From assembly GCF_018449545.1 (NCBI RefSeq), contig NZ_JAAVUR010000008.1:62001-126000 (forward strand): a stretch of DNA of 64,000 nt. The letters run 5' to 3'. The DNA comes from Granulicella sp. dw_53. Its GTDB lineage: Bacteria > Acidobacteriota > Terriglobia > Terriglobales > Acidobacteriaceae. The notes beneath the pieces were generated by a model, which saw only the letters and a list, made by a program, of their open reading frames with translations, did no database searches and had not been told where the DNA came from. Positions 52,770 to 62,288 of this stretch are shown piece after piece. Each line of letters begins with the position of its first letter. Position 1 is the stretch's first letter. Both the position numbers and the translations under genes were made by a program.

Positions 52770-52922
52770 TTTGGGTAAAGGTACCAGTCGGTTACCGGAG
52801 CTTATGTCGTGTTTTGTCGCGACATGAACTCTTATGGCCGGCTTTCGTATCTAAAGTTGTTAGATGCTTCGATAGGTTTGATGCATCTGTTTTTCAATTG
52901 CTCCATCCGGGAGAATCTTACG

Positions 52923-53729
52923 GTGACTGAAGCTGCTTTAAGTTTGTCCGATCCGATGATTGTGGTGGTAGGCCTGCGGCGGTCGATTCGGAATGGGACG
53001 CGCACGGTGGACATTCTGAAGGGACTGGATTTTTCGATTCCGCGAGGGCAGTTTGCGGCGATTATGGGGTCGTCGGGGTCGGGGAAGTCGACGCTGTTGG
53101 GGCTGTTGGCGGGACTGGATACGCCTAGCGCGGGCAATGTGCATTTGAATGGGACGGCGATCTCGTATCTGCCGGAGGATAAGCTGGCGCAGGTGCGGGG
53201 GAGGACGATCGGGTTTGTGTTTCAGTCGTACCAGTTGATTCCTACGCTGACGGCGCTGGAGAATGTGCTGCTACCGCATGAGTTGAATGCCGACGCGAAG
53301 GATGGCAAGGCGGGGCTGGCGCGGGCTCGGGAGCTGCTGACGAGTGTGGGCTTGGGGGACCGGATGGACCACTATCCGGTGCAGCTTTCGGGGGGCGAGC
53401 AGCAGCGGGTGGCCCTGGCGAGGGCGTTTATTCTGCGGCCGCCGATTGTGCTGGCGGATGAGCCTACGGGGAATCTGGATACGACGAATGGCGCGCATGT
53501 GCTGGAGCTGCTGTTGAATCTGAATCGCATGGAGGGGACGACGCTGGTGCTGGTGACGCATGATCCGGTGCTGGCGAGCTATGCCAACCGGAGGATTGTG
53601 TTGCGGGATGGGGTGATTCTCTCGGATGAGATGAGTGCGAATCCTGAGGATGGGCTGGTGGGTGGGACTGTTGGAGCTGCGGGCGGGATGGGGCACTCAG
53701 TGATTGTGGGTGGCGGCGGGGAGCGGTAA
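52923..53729 (+). CDS. ybbA: ABC transporter ATP-binding protein (YbbA-like)
   Basis: A 268-residue ATPase from the GTG at 52923, which has GGGAG about nine bases before; the frame is open to 52809. Walker A GSSGSGKST, signature QLSGGEQQR, Walker [13 protein letters not shown], switch LVTHD. It pairs with the 865-residue permease that starts on its stop codon (TAATG). The YbbA-YbbP system with divergent tesA is conserved in many bacteria; the transported molecule is not known. Confidence 0.88.
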   Translation: MTEAALSLSDPMIVVVGLRRSIRNGTRTVDILKGLDFSIPRGQFAAIMGSSGSGKSTLLGLLAGLDTPSAGNVHLNGTAISYLPEDKLAQVRGRTIGFVFQSYQLIPTLTALENVLLPHELNADAKDGKAGLARARELLTSVGLGDRMDHYPVQLSGGEQQRVALARAFILRPPIVLADEPTGNLDTTNGAHVLELLLNLNRMEGTTLVLVTHDPVLASYANRRIVLRDGVILSDEMSANPEDGLVGGTVGAAGGMGHSVIVGGGGER

Positions 53730-56326
53730 TGGCAGGACTTTCGTATGCTTCGGCGTTGAGGATTGCGGCTCGCGAGATGCGGTCTTCGCGGGGGAAGTTC
53801 TTTTTTGTGGTGCTGTCGGTGGCGATCGGCGTGGCGGCGCTGACGGGGGTGCGGGGATTTTCGGCTTCGTTTCGCGGAACGCTGCTGATGCGGGCGCGGT
53901 CGATTCTGGCGGGAGATCTGTCGGCGAGGATGTTTCAGCAACCTACTCCGGAGCAGGAGAAGGGGCTGAAGGAGATTGAGGCGAGTGGGGTGAAGGTGTC
54001 GCCGGTGACGGAGCTGCTGTCGATGGTGAGTGCGACCACGACGATGGACCCGCTGCTGGTGTCGCTGAAGGCGGTGGATCCGGCGGAGTATCCGTTCTAT
54101 GGGGCGGTGGACTTGATGCCGGCGGGGAGTCTGCGGGATGTGTTGACTGCGGATACGGTGATCGTGGCGGACGATCTGCTGGTGCGGTTGAAGCTGAAGA
54201 TAGGGGATTCGCTGAAGATTGGGAGCAAGGCGTTTCGGATCGCCTCGGTGGTTACGAATGAGCCGGACCGTTTGAGCGGGAGCTTTGCGGCGGGGCCACG
54301 GGTGCTGATCTCTAGGGAGGGGTTGGAGGCGAGTGGATTGCTGGCTCCGGGGAGTCATGCTGGGCAGCGGTATTTGTTCAAGCTGCCAACGCCTAGGAAT
54401 GGCGCGGCGATCTCAGATAAAGACGTCGCTGATTTGAAGGAGCGCCTGGTGAAGATGCTGCCAGAGGCGCAGGTGACGGACTATCGGGAGACGAATCCGG
54501 CGCTGGCGCAGGGGCTGGATCGGGCGACGAGTTTGTTGTCGCTGATGAGCCTGGTGGCGCTGGTGCTGGGTGCGGTGGGTGTGGCGATGGCGATGCGGGC
54601 GCATCTGCAGCAGAGGCTGGATACGATCGCGATTATGAAGTCGCTGGGGGCGCGGTCGGGGCAGATTATGAGGATCTATCTGCTGCAGACGCTGCTGCTG
54701 GGGCTGCTAGGGGGAGTGCTGGGTGTGGCGCTGGGAGTCGGGGTGCAACTGGCGTTTCCTTTGCTGCTGGCGAAGCTGATCAACGTCGATACGGAGTTGC
54801 AGGTGCAATGGCAGACGGTAGCGACGGGGCTCGCTGCGGGGATTCTTACGACGTTGTTGTTTACGCTGCCTGCTCTGCTGGATATTCGTGGGGTCAGGCC
54901 GATTTTGATTTTGCGGCGGGCGGTGGAGGATAACGACGATCCTTTTGTTTCGGCACTGTTCAATAAGCTGAGGAAGAACGTTGCGCAGATTGGGGCTGCG
55001 GCGCTGATCCTTGCGGGGCTGGCGGCGATTGCTACTACGCTGAGCGATTCGGTTGCGGTGGGCAGGGCGTTTTCTCTGGGGCTGGTGGCGGTGCTGCTGG
55101 TGCTGCTGGCGGCTTCGGCGGCGGTGTTGAGCGGGCTGAGATTTCTGTTGAATAAGACGAGGCTGAGTCTGCCCTCTTCGGTGCGGCATGGGCTGGCGAA
55201 TCTGTATCGGCCGGGAAATCCTTCGGCGGCGTTGCTGGCTGCGTTGGGCATGGGCGTGATGCAGATTATGACGGTGTACCTGGTGCAGCAGTCGGTGGTG
55301 TCGGACCTGCATATTTCTTCGGCGCCGAATCTGCCGAATGTGTTTCTGGTGGATATTACGAGTGACGAGATTGAAGGGGTGAAGGTGCTGCTGAAGGGGC
55401 AGAGCAGCGTGACGGCGGCTCCGGAGCTGCTGCCGGTGGTATCTTCGCGGATTATTGCGCTGGATGGCAGGCCTGCGAGTGAGGTGAAGCTGAAGAACTT
55501 TCCGAAGCGGATGCTGCAGTCGATCTCGTTGAGCTGGTTTGAGGCTCCTCCTGCGGGCGTGACGGTGACGAAGGGTAAGTGGTGGACGGCGGGGCAGAGT
55601 GCGGATGCCGGGAAGGTGCCGCTGGTCGCGGTGAGTGAGCGGCAGGCTGAGCGGTTGGGTGTGCATGTGGGGTCGACGATTACGTTTGCGGCGCAGGATA
55701 CGAGGTTCGTAGCGACGGTGGCGGCGTTGACGAAGACGGATGGGCAGCATGCTTTTTCGCGGGCGGAGTTTATGCTGCCGCGGGAGGCGCTGAAGGGGCT
55801 TCCGGTGGTCTGGTACGGGGGTGTCCATGCCGATCCGCAGCGCGTGGGGGAGCTGCAGCGGGCGCTGTATAAGGCCTATCCGACGGTGACGGTGATCAAT
55901 GTGGCGCAGGCGCTGGAGACGGTGCGGGCGGTGGTGATTCAGATTACGTATGTGATTCAGTTTCTGGCGGCGTTCAGCATCTTTGCGGGGATTATTATTC
56001 TGGCGAGCAGCATTGCGGGGACTCGGTACAGGAGGATTCGCGAGGTGGTGGTGCTGAAGACGCTGGGAGCTACGCGGGCTCGGATTGCCACGGTGTTTTC
56101 GATTGAGTTTGCGGTGCTGGGGCTGGTCGCGGGGATCGTGGGGATTGGGTTTGCGAATGTGATTGCACGGGTGTTGCTGAAGCAGTTGACGGCGGAGTAT
56201 CACTTTGTGTGGAGATGGAATGCGCTGGCGCTGTTGGGAACGGCTGGGCTGACGGTGGCTACGGGATGGGCGGCGAGTCACCGGATTCTGGGGCAGAAGC
56301 CGTTGGAGATTCTGCGGGAGGAGTAG
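53729..56326 (+). CDS. ybbP: ABC transporter permease (YbbP-like)
   Basis: A large 865-residue permease with two FtsX-type halves, about ten membrane segments in groups at residues 20-40, 270-400, 420-480 and 730-850. Coupling regions RLDTIAIMKSLGARSGQIM and RIREVVVLKTLGATRARIA are seen. It starts on the last base of the ybbA stop. The length matches YbbP and not the shorter MacB type. Confidence 0.9.
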   Translation: MAGLSYASALRIAAREMRSSRGKFFFVVLSVAIGVAALTGVRGFSASFRGTLLMRARSILAGDLSARMFQQPTPEQEKGLKEIEASGVKVSPVTELLSMVSATTTMDPLLVSLKAVDPAEYPFYGAVDLMPAGSLRDVLTADTVIVADDLLVRLKLKIGDSLKIGSKAFRIASVVTNEPDRLSGSFAAGPRVLISREGLEASGLLAPGSHAGQRYLFKLPTPRNGAAISDKDVADLKERLVKMLPEAQVTDYRETNPALAQGLDRATSLLSLMSLVALVLGAVGVAMAMRAHLQQRLDTIAIMKSLGARSGQIMRIYLLQTLLLGLLGGVLGVALGVGVQLAFPLLLAKLINVDTELQVQWQTVATGLAAGILTTLLFTLPALLDIRGVRPILILRRAVEDNDDPFVSALFNKLRKNVAQIGAAALILAGLAAIATTLSDSVAVGRAFSLGLVAVLLVLLAASAAVLSGLRFLLNKTRLSLPSSVRHGLANLYRPGNPSAALLAALGMGVMQIMTVYLVQQSVVSDLHISSAPNLPNVFLVDITSDEIEGVKVLLKGQSSVTAAPELLPVVSSRIIALDGRPASEVKLKNFPKRMLQSISLSWFEAPPAGVTVTKGKWWTAGQSADAGKVPLVAVSERQAERLGVHVGSTITFAAQDTRFVATVAALTKTDGQHAFSRAEFMLPREALKGLPVVWYGGVHADPQRVGELQRALYKAYPTVTVINVAQALETVRAVVIQITYVIQFLAAFSIFAGIIILASSIAGTRYRRIREVVVLKTLGATRARIATVFSIEFAVLGLVAGIVGIGFANVIARVLLKQLTAEYHFVWRWNALALLGTAGLTVATGWAASHRILGQKPLEILREE

Positions 56327-56416
56327 TAAGAGTTGAGCGATTGAACTCTATCTCCTGTTTTAATTTTGGTGGAGTAAGCCGCTGGCGATCCTCGTTCGGG
56401 TCATGCAGAATGGTGC

Positions 56417-57631
56417 ATGGCTTCAGCAGAGTTCTCTCCAGCCGTACGACCCTGGGCTCGCATCGACGGCGTAGACCTTCTTCGTGGTCTCGCCATCTTT
56501 TTTGTGTTGATGAATCACGTCAATATGCAATTGCTTGGGGCGAAGGTTCCTTACACGCAGGGCCTGCCCGCGCAGTTGGTTTCCTCGCTGGTGTGGAACG
56601 GTCAGTTTGGTGTGCAGATCTTCTTTGCTATCTCTGGCTTTCTTATTACATCGACTACGCTGCGGCGTTGGGGTTCGCCTGCGGGCGTGAATGTTCGGGA
56701 GTTTTACCTGCTGAGGTTTGCGCGTATCGGGCCTCTGCTTCTGCTGTTGCTTGCGGTTTTGAGTGTTCTTCATCTGGGACACGTTGAGAGATTCGTTGTG
56801 TCTCATAAGACGGGGGGATTAGGGCGGGCCTTGCTTGCGGCGCTCACCTTTCACATCAACCTTCTAGAGGCTCGCAGAGGTTACCTGCCGCCGAGTTGGG
56901 ACATCCTGTGGTCGCTCTCGGTTGAGGAGATGTTTTATCTTTTCTTTCCGCTTGCGTGCCGTCTCTTTCGCCGTGGCAGGTTCCTTCTCATTCCGCTGCT
57001 GACGTTTGTTTTGGTTGGTCCTTTTGCGCGGGCACGAGCGTTTAATCCTAACCCTGTGTGGCGGGAGTATTCCTATCTTGGGGGAATGGATGCGATCGCT
57101 CTTGGCTGCCTTACGGCGCTCTTTCTTGCGAGACGGCGGTTGTCCCGTGGTGTCCTGTGGGCGTTAGGTAGTGTTGGCGTAGCTCTGCTGGTATTTAGTT
57201 TGGGATTTTCTATTCGTGCGTATCTCTGGGGGCTTGGACGCAATGGGCTGAATATGACGATCCTGGCTGTTGGGGCCTGCATGGTGATTGCGGTGTCGGC
57301 GCAGACGGAGTGGCGGGCTCCGCGTATTTTGCGGCCGCTTCTTGCGCTGGGACGGCGTAGCTATGAGGTCTACCTTACGCATGTGTTTGTCGTTCTGGGG
57401 CTCTTTTTTCTGTTTGTATTGGCGAACAAACCGATGAGAGCGGTGCCAATGCTTTTTATTGGCGTTGTTATCCTGGCGGGCGTGTTTGGTGAGATTATGG
57501 CGCGAGGGTATTCGGAGCCGATGAATCGATGGCTTCGCAGGCGTTGGGGGCGAGGAGTTGGGAGGCTTGGTTCGGTGGTTGGGAGTGATGAGGCTCCGGA
57601 GTTGGTGGAGTCCCGGACCAAAATCTTATAG
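56417..57631 (+). CDS. Acyltransferase-3 (OafA/YrhL-like) membrane protein
   Basis: A 404-residue protein with about ten membrane segments. RIDGVDLLRGLAIFFVLMNHVNMQL carries the family Arg and His; GVQIFFAISGFLITSTTLRRWG and WSLSVEEMFYLFFPLACRLF follow. It probably acetylates a cell-surface sugar. It is the third acyltransferase-3 gene in the window, counting the frameshifted one. Confidence 0.86.
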   Translation: MASAEFSPAVRPWARIDGVDLLRGLAIFFVLMNHVNMQLLGAKVPYTQGLPAQLVSSLVWNGQFGVQIFFAISGFLITSTTLRRWGSPAGVNVREFYLLRFARIGPLLLLLLAVLSVLHLGHVERFVVSHKTGGLGRALLAALTFHINLLEARRGYLPPSWDILWSLSVEEMFYLFFPLACRLFRRGRFLLIPLLTFVLVGPFARARAFNPNPVWREYSYLGGMDAIALGCLTALFLARRRLSRGVLWALGSVGVALLVFSLGFSIRAYLWGLGRNGLNMTILAVGACMVIAVSAQTEWRAPRILRPLLALGRRSYEVYLTHVFVVLGLFFLFVLANKPMRAVPMLFIGVVILAGVFGEIMARGYSEPMNRWLRRRWGRGVGRLGSVVGSDEAPELVESRTKIL

Positions 57632-57644
57632 TCTGTTCTAGCTC

Positions 57645-57786
57645 ATGCTCAATAAGTTGATCTTCGCCAATCTAGCTCACAGGCCAGTTCGGACTGTTCT
57701 GAGCGTTCTCGCCATCGCGGTTGAAGATCGTTCCTGGCATTAAAGCGGTTCAACAGGATGCTACCGAGGCGCTGTCGTATGAGTGA
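57645..57786 (+). pseudogene. FtsX-type permease remnant: both ends kept, middle deleted
   Basis: From the ATG at 57645 the sequence MLNKLIFANLAHRPVRTVLS is the usual N-terminus of a DevC/MacB-type permease. It runs for about 27 codons, then the frame shifts at about 57722-57731 and continues as VPGIKAVQQDATEALSYE-stop, the usual C-terminal end of the same family. About 350 residues between are missing. The final TGA (57784-57786) overlaps the ATG of the ATPase gene at 57779, as expected for a former operon. Confidence 0.75.
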
Positions 57787-58453
57787 AGGTTCGATTATTC
57801 AGGTTCGTCAACTTACTAAGACGTATCGTGTGGGCGATGTTGAAGTCCATGCATTGCGTGGGGTTGATCTCGAGGTGGCCAAGGGGGAGTTTATTGCCGT
57901 GGTTGGATCTTCCGGGTCGGGTAAGTCGACACTCTTTAATATTCTAGGTGGACTTACTCCGGCTACTACGGGAAGTATTCATATCCGTGGTAAAGATCTA
58001 GCTGGAATGACGAGTGCGGAACGGACTAACTTGCGGAAAGACACTGTAGGATTTGTCTTCCAGAAGTACAATTTGCTGCCTACTTTGTCGGCTGAAGATA
58101 ATATCCGCCTGGTGAAGTACATCGGTGGGCATAGCACCGATTTCGACGCGCCGTTCAATGAGGTATTGAGGTTGCTGGGGATCGCGGACCGTCTGAAGCA
58201 TAAGCCTCGTGCGCTCTCGGGAGGGCAGCAACAACGGATTGCCATTGCCCGGGGAATCGTGAATGGACCTGCAATTCTGCTGGCGGATGAACCTACGGGA
58301 AATCTGGATAGCCAGAACTCGGTGGCAGTTCTGAAGCTGATAAAGAATTTGAACCAACGGCTCGGGCAGACGATTTTGATGATTACTCATGACCCAGAGG
58401 CTGCGGCCTATGCGGATCGTAAGGTGCATATGCATGATGGGCGTATTGTTTGA
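57779..58453 (+). CDS. ABC transporter ATP-binding protein (MacB/LolD type), partner lost
   Basis: A 224-residue ATPase from the ATG at 57779. Walker A GSSGSGKST, signature LSGGQQQR, Walker [13 protein letters not shown] and switch LMITHD are all intact. Its natural permease partner appears to be the gene whose two ends remain just upstream. It may now serve another permease or be on its way to loss. Confidence 0.87.
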   Translation: MSEGSIIQVRQLTKTYRVGDVEVHALRGVDLEVAKGEFIAVVGSSGSGKSTLFNILGGLTPATTGSIHIRGKDLAGMTSAERTNLRKDTVGFVFQKYNLLPTLSAEDNIRLVKYIGGHSTDFDAPFNEVLRLLGIADRLKHKPRALSGGQQQRIAIARGIVNGPAILLADEPTGNLDSQNSVAVLKLIKNLNQRLGQTILMITHDPEAAAYADRKVHMHDGRIV

Positions 58454-58477
58454 TCAAGTTGGGTGTGTAAGTAAGAT

Positions 58478-59107
58478 TTATTTCTGAGTTATTGACCTGA
58501 GAATGGAGTGCAGTGTTTTATTGGCGAAGGTGTCGAAAGGGGTATTTGTTCCCAGGAATTGTTCTGTGAACGCGCGAAAGAAGGAGGCAGCCATCAGGGT
58601 GGTGGCGGCGGTGGCTGCGTCGATGGTTGGGTCGATACGGTTTAGATTTTGTTCGGCTTGGATGTAGTTCCGGAGCCGGCCTACGCCTCCGTGGGGTCCT
58701 TTGCCGCGGACGGTGAGGGTTTTGCGGTAGGCGATGAGGAGTTCGGGATCCGCAAAGAGGGAACAGAACATGGGCGTGACGCGCTCGTGAAATGCGGCGA
58801 TGGCGCGCAGGGCTTTTTTCAGATTTTTCTCTGGCGTGGATTTGCCGATGGCCTGTTCCAGTGTCTGTAGAGGGATGAGCATGTCAGGGAGGCTCTCTTC
58901 GAGGACCGCGAGTAGTAGCTGAAGGCGACCTCTGAAGTGGACGTAGATGGCTGCTTCGGAGCAGCCGACCTCTTCCGCGATGGCGCGGGTGGTGACGCTG
59001 CCGAGGCCCTTGGTGCGGAGAAGATTCTCGGTTGCGGCGATGATCTGAGGGCGGCGGCTGGGGCGGCCCCGTGTGGGTGGTGGTTTGGTTTGGGGCGCTT
59101 TTTTCAT
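58478..59107 (-). CDS. TetR-family transcriptional regulator
   Basis: A 209-residue TetR regulator from the ATG at 59107 (the frame is open to 59185). The helix-turn-helix is GLGSVTTRAIAEEVGCSEAAIYVHFRGRLQLLLAVLEES at about residues 35-70; the rest is the helical ligand-binding part. It is divergent from the membrane-protein gene at 59210 and a symmetrical site lies between them, so it probably represses that gene and itself. Confidence 0.87.
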   Translation of the reverse strand: MKKAPQTKPPPTRGRPSRRPQIIAATENLLRTKGLGSVTTRAIAEEVGCSEAAIYVHFRGRLQLLLAVLEESLPDMLIPLQTLEQAIGKSTPEKNLKKALRAIAAFHERVTPMFCSLFADPELLIAYRKTLTVRGKGPHGGVGRLRNYIQAEQNLNRIDPTIDAATAATTLMAASFFRAFTEQFLGTNTPFDTFANKTLHSILRSITQK

Positions 59108-59176
59108 TGGTGTGGATTCAGTGTGACAGGAGTTTGGGTTGATTAAAACGTTTGCAGATCTCTGATTAAAAATTAT

Positions 59177-59190
59177 AGTGAGCACTCACT
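59177..59190. promoter_or_regulatory. Palindromic operator, TetR/membrane-protein spacer
   Basis: AGTGAG-CA-CTCACT, perfect six-base arms, next to TTAAAAATTATAG and 20 bases before the ATG of the membrane protein gene. Size and position suit a TetR dimer; GTGAG/CTCAC-type half-sites are usual for several TetR groups. Confidence 0.6.
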
Positions 59191-59209
59191 CAGTATTGAA
59201 AGGATTTTT

Positions 59210-59662
59210 ATGACTCGATTGACAGTTGCAAGATGGATTATGAGCGTTCTGTTGTCGGTGGGCGGGGTTCTTTCGTTTGTGTTGGACTGGAGTTCGAATC
59301 ATCTGTTGAATCCGGCCTGGCATGCGCATGCTCGGTTTCATGGGGCGTTGATGTTGTTCTTGTTGGCTGGGGTATCGTTGACCGGCCTGTGGTTATTGTG
59401 GCGGGATAGCCGAGAGCCAGAGGTTGCGGTGAAGGTCGCGGCTTTAATCTCGATCTCTTACTGGACTCCGCTGTTTTATATTCCTTTTGTTCTGCCGTCT
59501 TCGACGTGGTGGGCAGGAAAGGTGGGGGCGGAGCCGAGGATCGATGGGGTGATTGTGTATCCGAATCTGGTGGTTGCCGGAGTATTTTTGATTGCTACTC
59601 GTGTTGCTCTGCGGCTTCTGTCTTCCAAGGAAGGAGGAGTGCAAGTGCCGGTAACTCATTAG
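59210..59662 (+). CDS. Small four-helix membrane protein
   Basis: A 150-residue protein with four hydrophobic segments (about 8-26, 43-63, 78-96, 116-134). HLLNPAWHAHARFHGALMLFLLAGVSLTGLW contains conserved-looking His residues typical of small DUF-type membrane proteins of the acetyl-transferase/quinone-like group; no function is assigned. It is probably the target of the divergent TetR regulator. GAAAGGA precedes the ATG. Confidence 0.7.
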   Translation: MTRLTVARWIMSVLLSVGGVLSFVLDWSSNHLLNPAWHAHARFHGALMLFLLAGVSLTGLWLLWRDSREPEVAVKVAALISISYWTPLFYIPFVLPSSTWWAGKVGAEPRIDGVIVYPNLVVAGVFLIATRVALRLLSSKEGGVQVPVTH

Positions 59663-59773
59663 TGAAACTGTATTTCTATTGACATGTCTTAGTCTGGTTC
59701 CATAGATTTCATGTGCGGCTCTGTTGGCTTTGTTATGCCTTGTGTTGCGAGTGGATGAAGATCGGAGTGATGG

Positions 59774-61033
59774 ATGCGGATGAATTGGAGTGGTTCGGTT
59801 CGGGGCGCGGTGGCATTGGCGCTGGTGGGGAGCTTTGGTTTGCAGGCTTCGGCGCAGCAGGTGGGTGCGGGTCCGGATGCTTTGCAGGGGGCTACTCCGG
59901 CGCAGTTGGCGGGGATTGCGAAGGATAATTCGAGGCACTTTGGGGACGATCCGGAGGACGGGGGGCCGTTGGCCACGGATCTTTCGGCGAAGCTTACGAC
60001 GGCGGCGGTCGCGAAGGCGATGCGCAAGGTGGCGGACTGGCAGTTGGCGCGGTCGGAGCCTTATTTCGACCGCATCTGGACGTGGAGTGTCTTGTATAGC
60101 GGGTTTATGGCGGCGTCGGATTCGCTGGGGGATGCGAAGTATCGCGATGCCATGGAGCGGATGGGGAAGCGATATGACTGGCAGTTGCGGTCACATCTTC
60201 CGGATGCGGATGACGAGAGTGTGGGGCAGACTTATTTGGAGCTCTCTCTGTTGAAGAAGGATCCGGCGATGATGACGCCGACCAAGACGGAGCTGGATGC
60301 TTTGCTGGAGGCTCCGCGGGTGGCGAAGAATCCGGGGCCGGCGAGGCCGATTGTGTGGTGGTGGTGCGATGCGCTGTTTATGGGGCCTCCAACGTGGGCG
60401 CGGATGTATGCGGCGACTGGGGATAGGAAGTACATCACGTATCTCGACGAGGAGTTTGCGAAGACTTCGGATCTGCTTTATGACAAGACGGATCACTTGT
60501 ATGCGCGGGATATTACGTATCTGACGAAGACGGAGAAGAACGGCAAGAGGATGTATTGGTCGCGGGGCGAGGGTTGGGTGATGGGCGGGCTGGTGCGGAC
60601 GCTGCAGTATCTGCCGAAGGACGATCCGGCGCGGGCGAAGTATGAGACGCAGTTGAAGGAGATGGCGGCGGCGGTGTCGGCGCTGCAGGGCCCGGATGGG
60701 TTGTGGCGGGCGGGGATGCTGGATCCGCAGAGCTATGCGGTGGCGGAGGTTTCAGGTTCAGCCCTGATGGCGTATGGGTTGGCCTGGGGTGTGAATGAGG
60801 GGCTACTGGATGCGAAGGTGTATCGGCCGGTGATTGAAAAGGTTTGGGCGGGGATGCTGAAGCATGTCTATGCCGACGGCAGGCTGGGTGGGATTCAGCA
60901 GACTGGGGCGGAGCCGGCGCCGTTTCGGCCGACGGCTAGTTATACCTATGGTGTGGGAGGTTTTCTACTGGCTGGGTCGGAGATACGGCGGATGGCGGCG
61001 GGGCATCCAACGGCCCATAAAGGGAAACGATGA
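59774..61033 (+). CDS. Glycoside hydrolase family 105-type unsaturated glucuronyl/rhamnogalacturonyl hydrolase
   Basis: A 419-residue exported protein (signal peptide ending ASAQQ near residue 29) with the (alpha/alpha)6-barrel pattern of GH88/GH105: WTWSVLYSGFMAAS near the start, WWWCDALFMGPPTWARMYAATGDRKYITYLDEEF, YWSRGEGWVMGGLVRTLQYLP, and SGSALMAYGLAWGVNEGLL. Family members remove unsaturated uronic acids from pectin- or gellan-derived oligosaccharides. The neighbouring galactokinase and uridylyltransferase genes fit breakdown of galactose-bearing pectin side chains. Confidence 0.86.
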   Translation: MRMNWSGSVRGAVALALVGSFGLQASAQQVGAGPDALQGATPAQLAGIAKDNSRHFGDDPEDGGPLATDLSAKLTTAAVAKAMRKVADWQLARSEPYFDRIWTWSVLYSGFMAASDSLGDAKYRDAMERMGKRYDWQLRSHLPDADDESVGQTYLELSLLKKDPAMMTPTKTELDALLEAPRVAKNPGPARPIVWWWCDALFMGPPTWARMYAATGDRKYITYLDEEFAKTSDLLYDKTDHLYARDITYLTKTEKNGKRMYWSRGEGWVMGGLVRTLQYLPKDDPARAKYETQLKEMAAAVSALQGPDGLWRAGMLDPQSYAVAEVSGSALMAYGLAWGVNEGLLDAKVYRPVIEKVWAGMLKHVYADGRLGGIQQTGAEPAPFRPTASYTYGVGGFLLAGSEIRRMAAGHPTAHKGKR

Positions 61034-61094
61034 GGGGTTCCGGTTGGCTGTAGGATAACTGGAGTCACAGAATTTTCGGTTCGCAGGGGCGGCA

Positions 61095-62288
61095 ATGAAG
61101 GTTGATGAAGTACGGACGCTGGAAGAACACTTTGAGCGTTTCGGAGTAGAAGGGAAGGCGTTTCGGGCCCCGGCGCGGGTGAACCTGATTGGCGAACATA
61201 CGGACTATACCGGCGGCCTGGTGATGCCGATGGCGATCGGCTTCCAAACTGTTGCGGTGCTGAGTCCGCGGGAGGATGGGCGGGCGGTCTTTTACTCGCA
61301 GAACTATGGGACGGAGTTTGCGGTGGATGTTGCCTCGGTGGGGCTGGACCGGCGGGGTGAGTGGAGCGACTATGCGGTAGGGGTGTTGTGGGCGCTGGCG
61401 CAGGAGGGTGTTGCGGTGGGCGGCTTCAGCATGACGTTGCGTGGCGATGTGCCGCTGGGGGCCGGGTTGAGTTCGTCGGCTTCGGTGGAGGTGGCGACGG
61501 CGATGGCGCTGCTGGATTATGCGGGGGTGGATCTGCCGATCGAGAGGCTTGCGACAGCTTGCCGGCGGGCGGAGAACGAGTATGTGGGGGCGAAGACAGG
61601 GATCATGGACCAGTTCGTCGTCGCCGGAGCGGTAGCGCATCGGGCGATGATGCTGGACTGCCGGTCGCTGGAGTTTGAGTTGTTGCCGCTGCCGGAGGAC
61701 GTGCGGGTGGTGATCTGCAACTCGATGGTGAAGCATCGGCTGGCGGACGTTGCAGGATATGGCGATCGCAGAGGTGAGGTCGAGGCGGGGCAAGAGGTAG
61801 TTCGGCGGGAGCGGCCGGGAGTATTGCAGTTGCGCGATGCGACGCTGGCGGATCTTGAGGCTTGTGCGGACAAGATGAGTGCCGCGAGCTTTCATCGCTG
61901 CCGGCATATCGTGACGGAGAATGCGCGGGTGGTGGATTCGCGGGCGGCGCTGCTGCGGGGCGATGTGGTGCAGTTCGGCGAGATTATGAAGGCGGCGCAT
62001 GTGAGCATGCGGGATGACTTTGCCGCGAGCTGCGCTGAGGTGGATACGCTGGTGGAGATTGCCTCAAAGCAAGCCGGTTGTTATGGGGCGCGGATTACGG
62101 GTGGTGGATTTGGAGGGTGTACGGTGAATCTGGTGCAGGCCGATGCGACGGAGGATTTCGTCACGGCGGTAGTGGCAAGGTATCGGACGGCTACGGGGAT
62201 TAGTGCGGAGTGCTTTGTGTGCGCTCCTGCGGATGGAGCTTTGGCGCTGCGGGCGGGTGTTCTGGCGGCGAAGGACGGAGCAAAATGA
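61095..62288 (+). CDS. galK: Galactokinase
   Basis: A 397-residue GHMP kinase phosphorylating galactose at C1. ARVNLIGEHTDYTGGLVMPMAI near residue 27, GDVPLGAGLSSSASVEVA (ATP-binding loop) and GARITGGGFGGCTVNLV near the C-terminus are diagnostic. Its stop overlaps the galT start as ATGA, so the two Leloir enzymes are coupled. Confidence 0.95.
   Translation: MKVDEVRTLEEHFERFGVEGKAFRAPARVNLIGEHTDYTGGLVMPMAIGFQTVAVLSPREDGRAVFYSQNYGTEFAVDVASVGLDRRGEWSDYAVGVLWALAQEGVAVGGFSMTLRGDVPLGAGLSSSASVEVATAMALLDYAGVDLPIERLATACRRAENEYVGAKTGIMDQFVVAGAVAHRAMMLDCRSLEFELLPLPEDVRVVICNSMVKHRLADVAGYGDRRGEVEAGQEVVRRERPGVLQLRDATLADLEACADKMSAASFHRCRHIVTENARVVDSRAALLRGDVVQFGEIMKAAHVSMRDDFAASCAEVDTLVEIASKQAGCYGARITGGGFGGCTVNLVQADATEDFVTAVVARYRTATGISAECFVCAPADGALALRAGVLAAKDGAK

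Noticed and set aside
54707-56281. 524-codon minus-strand frame opposite ybbP
   Set aside because: Arg/His/Gln-rich composition typical of antisense of a Leu/Val-rich membrane protein.
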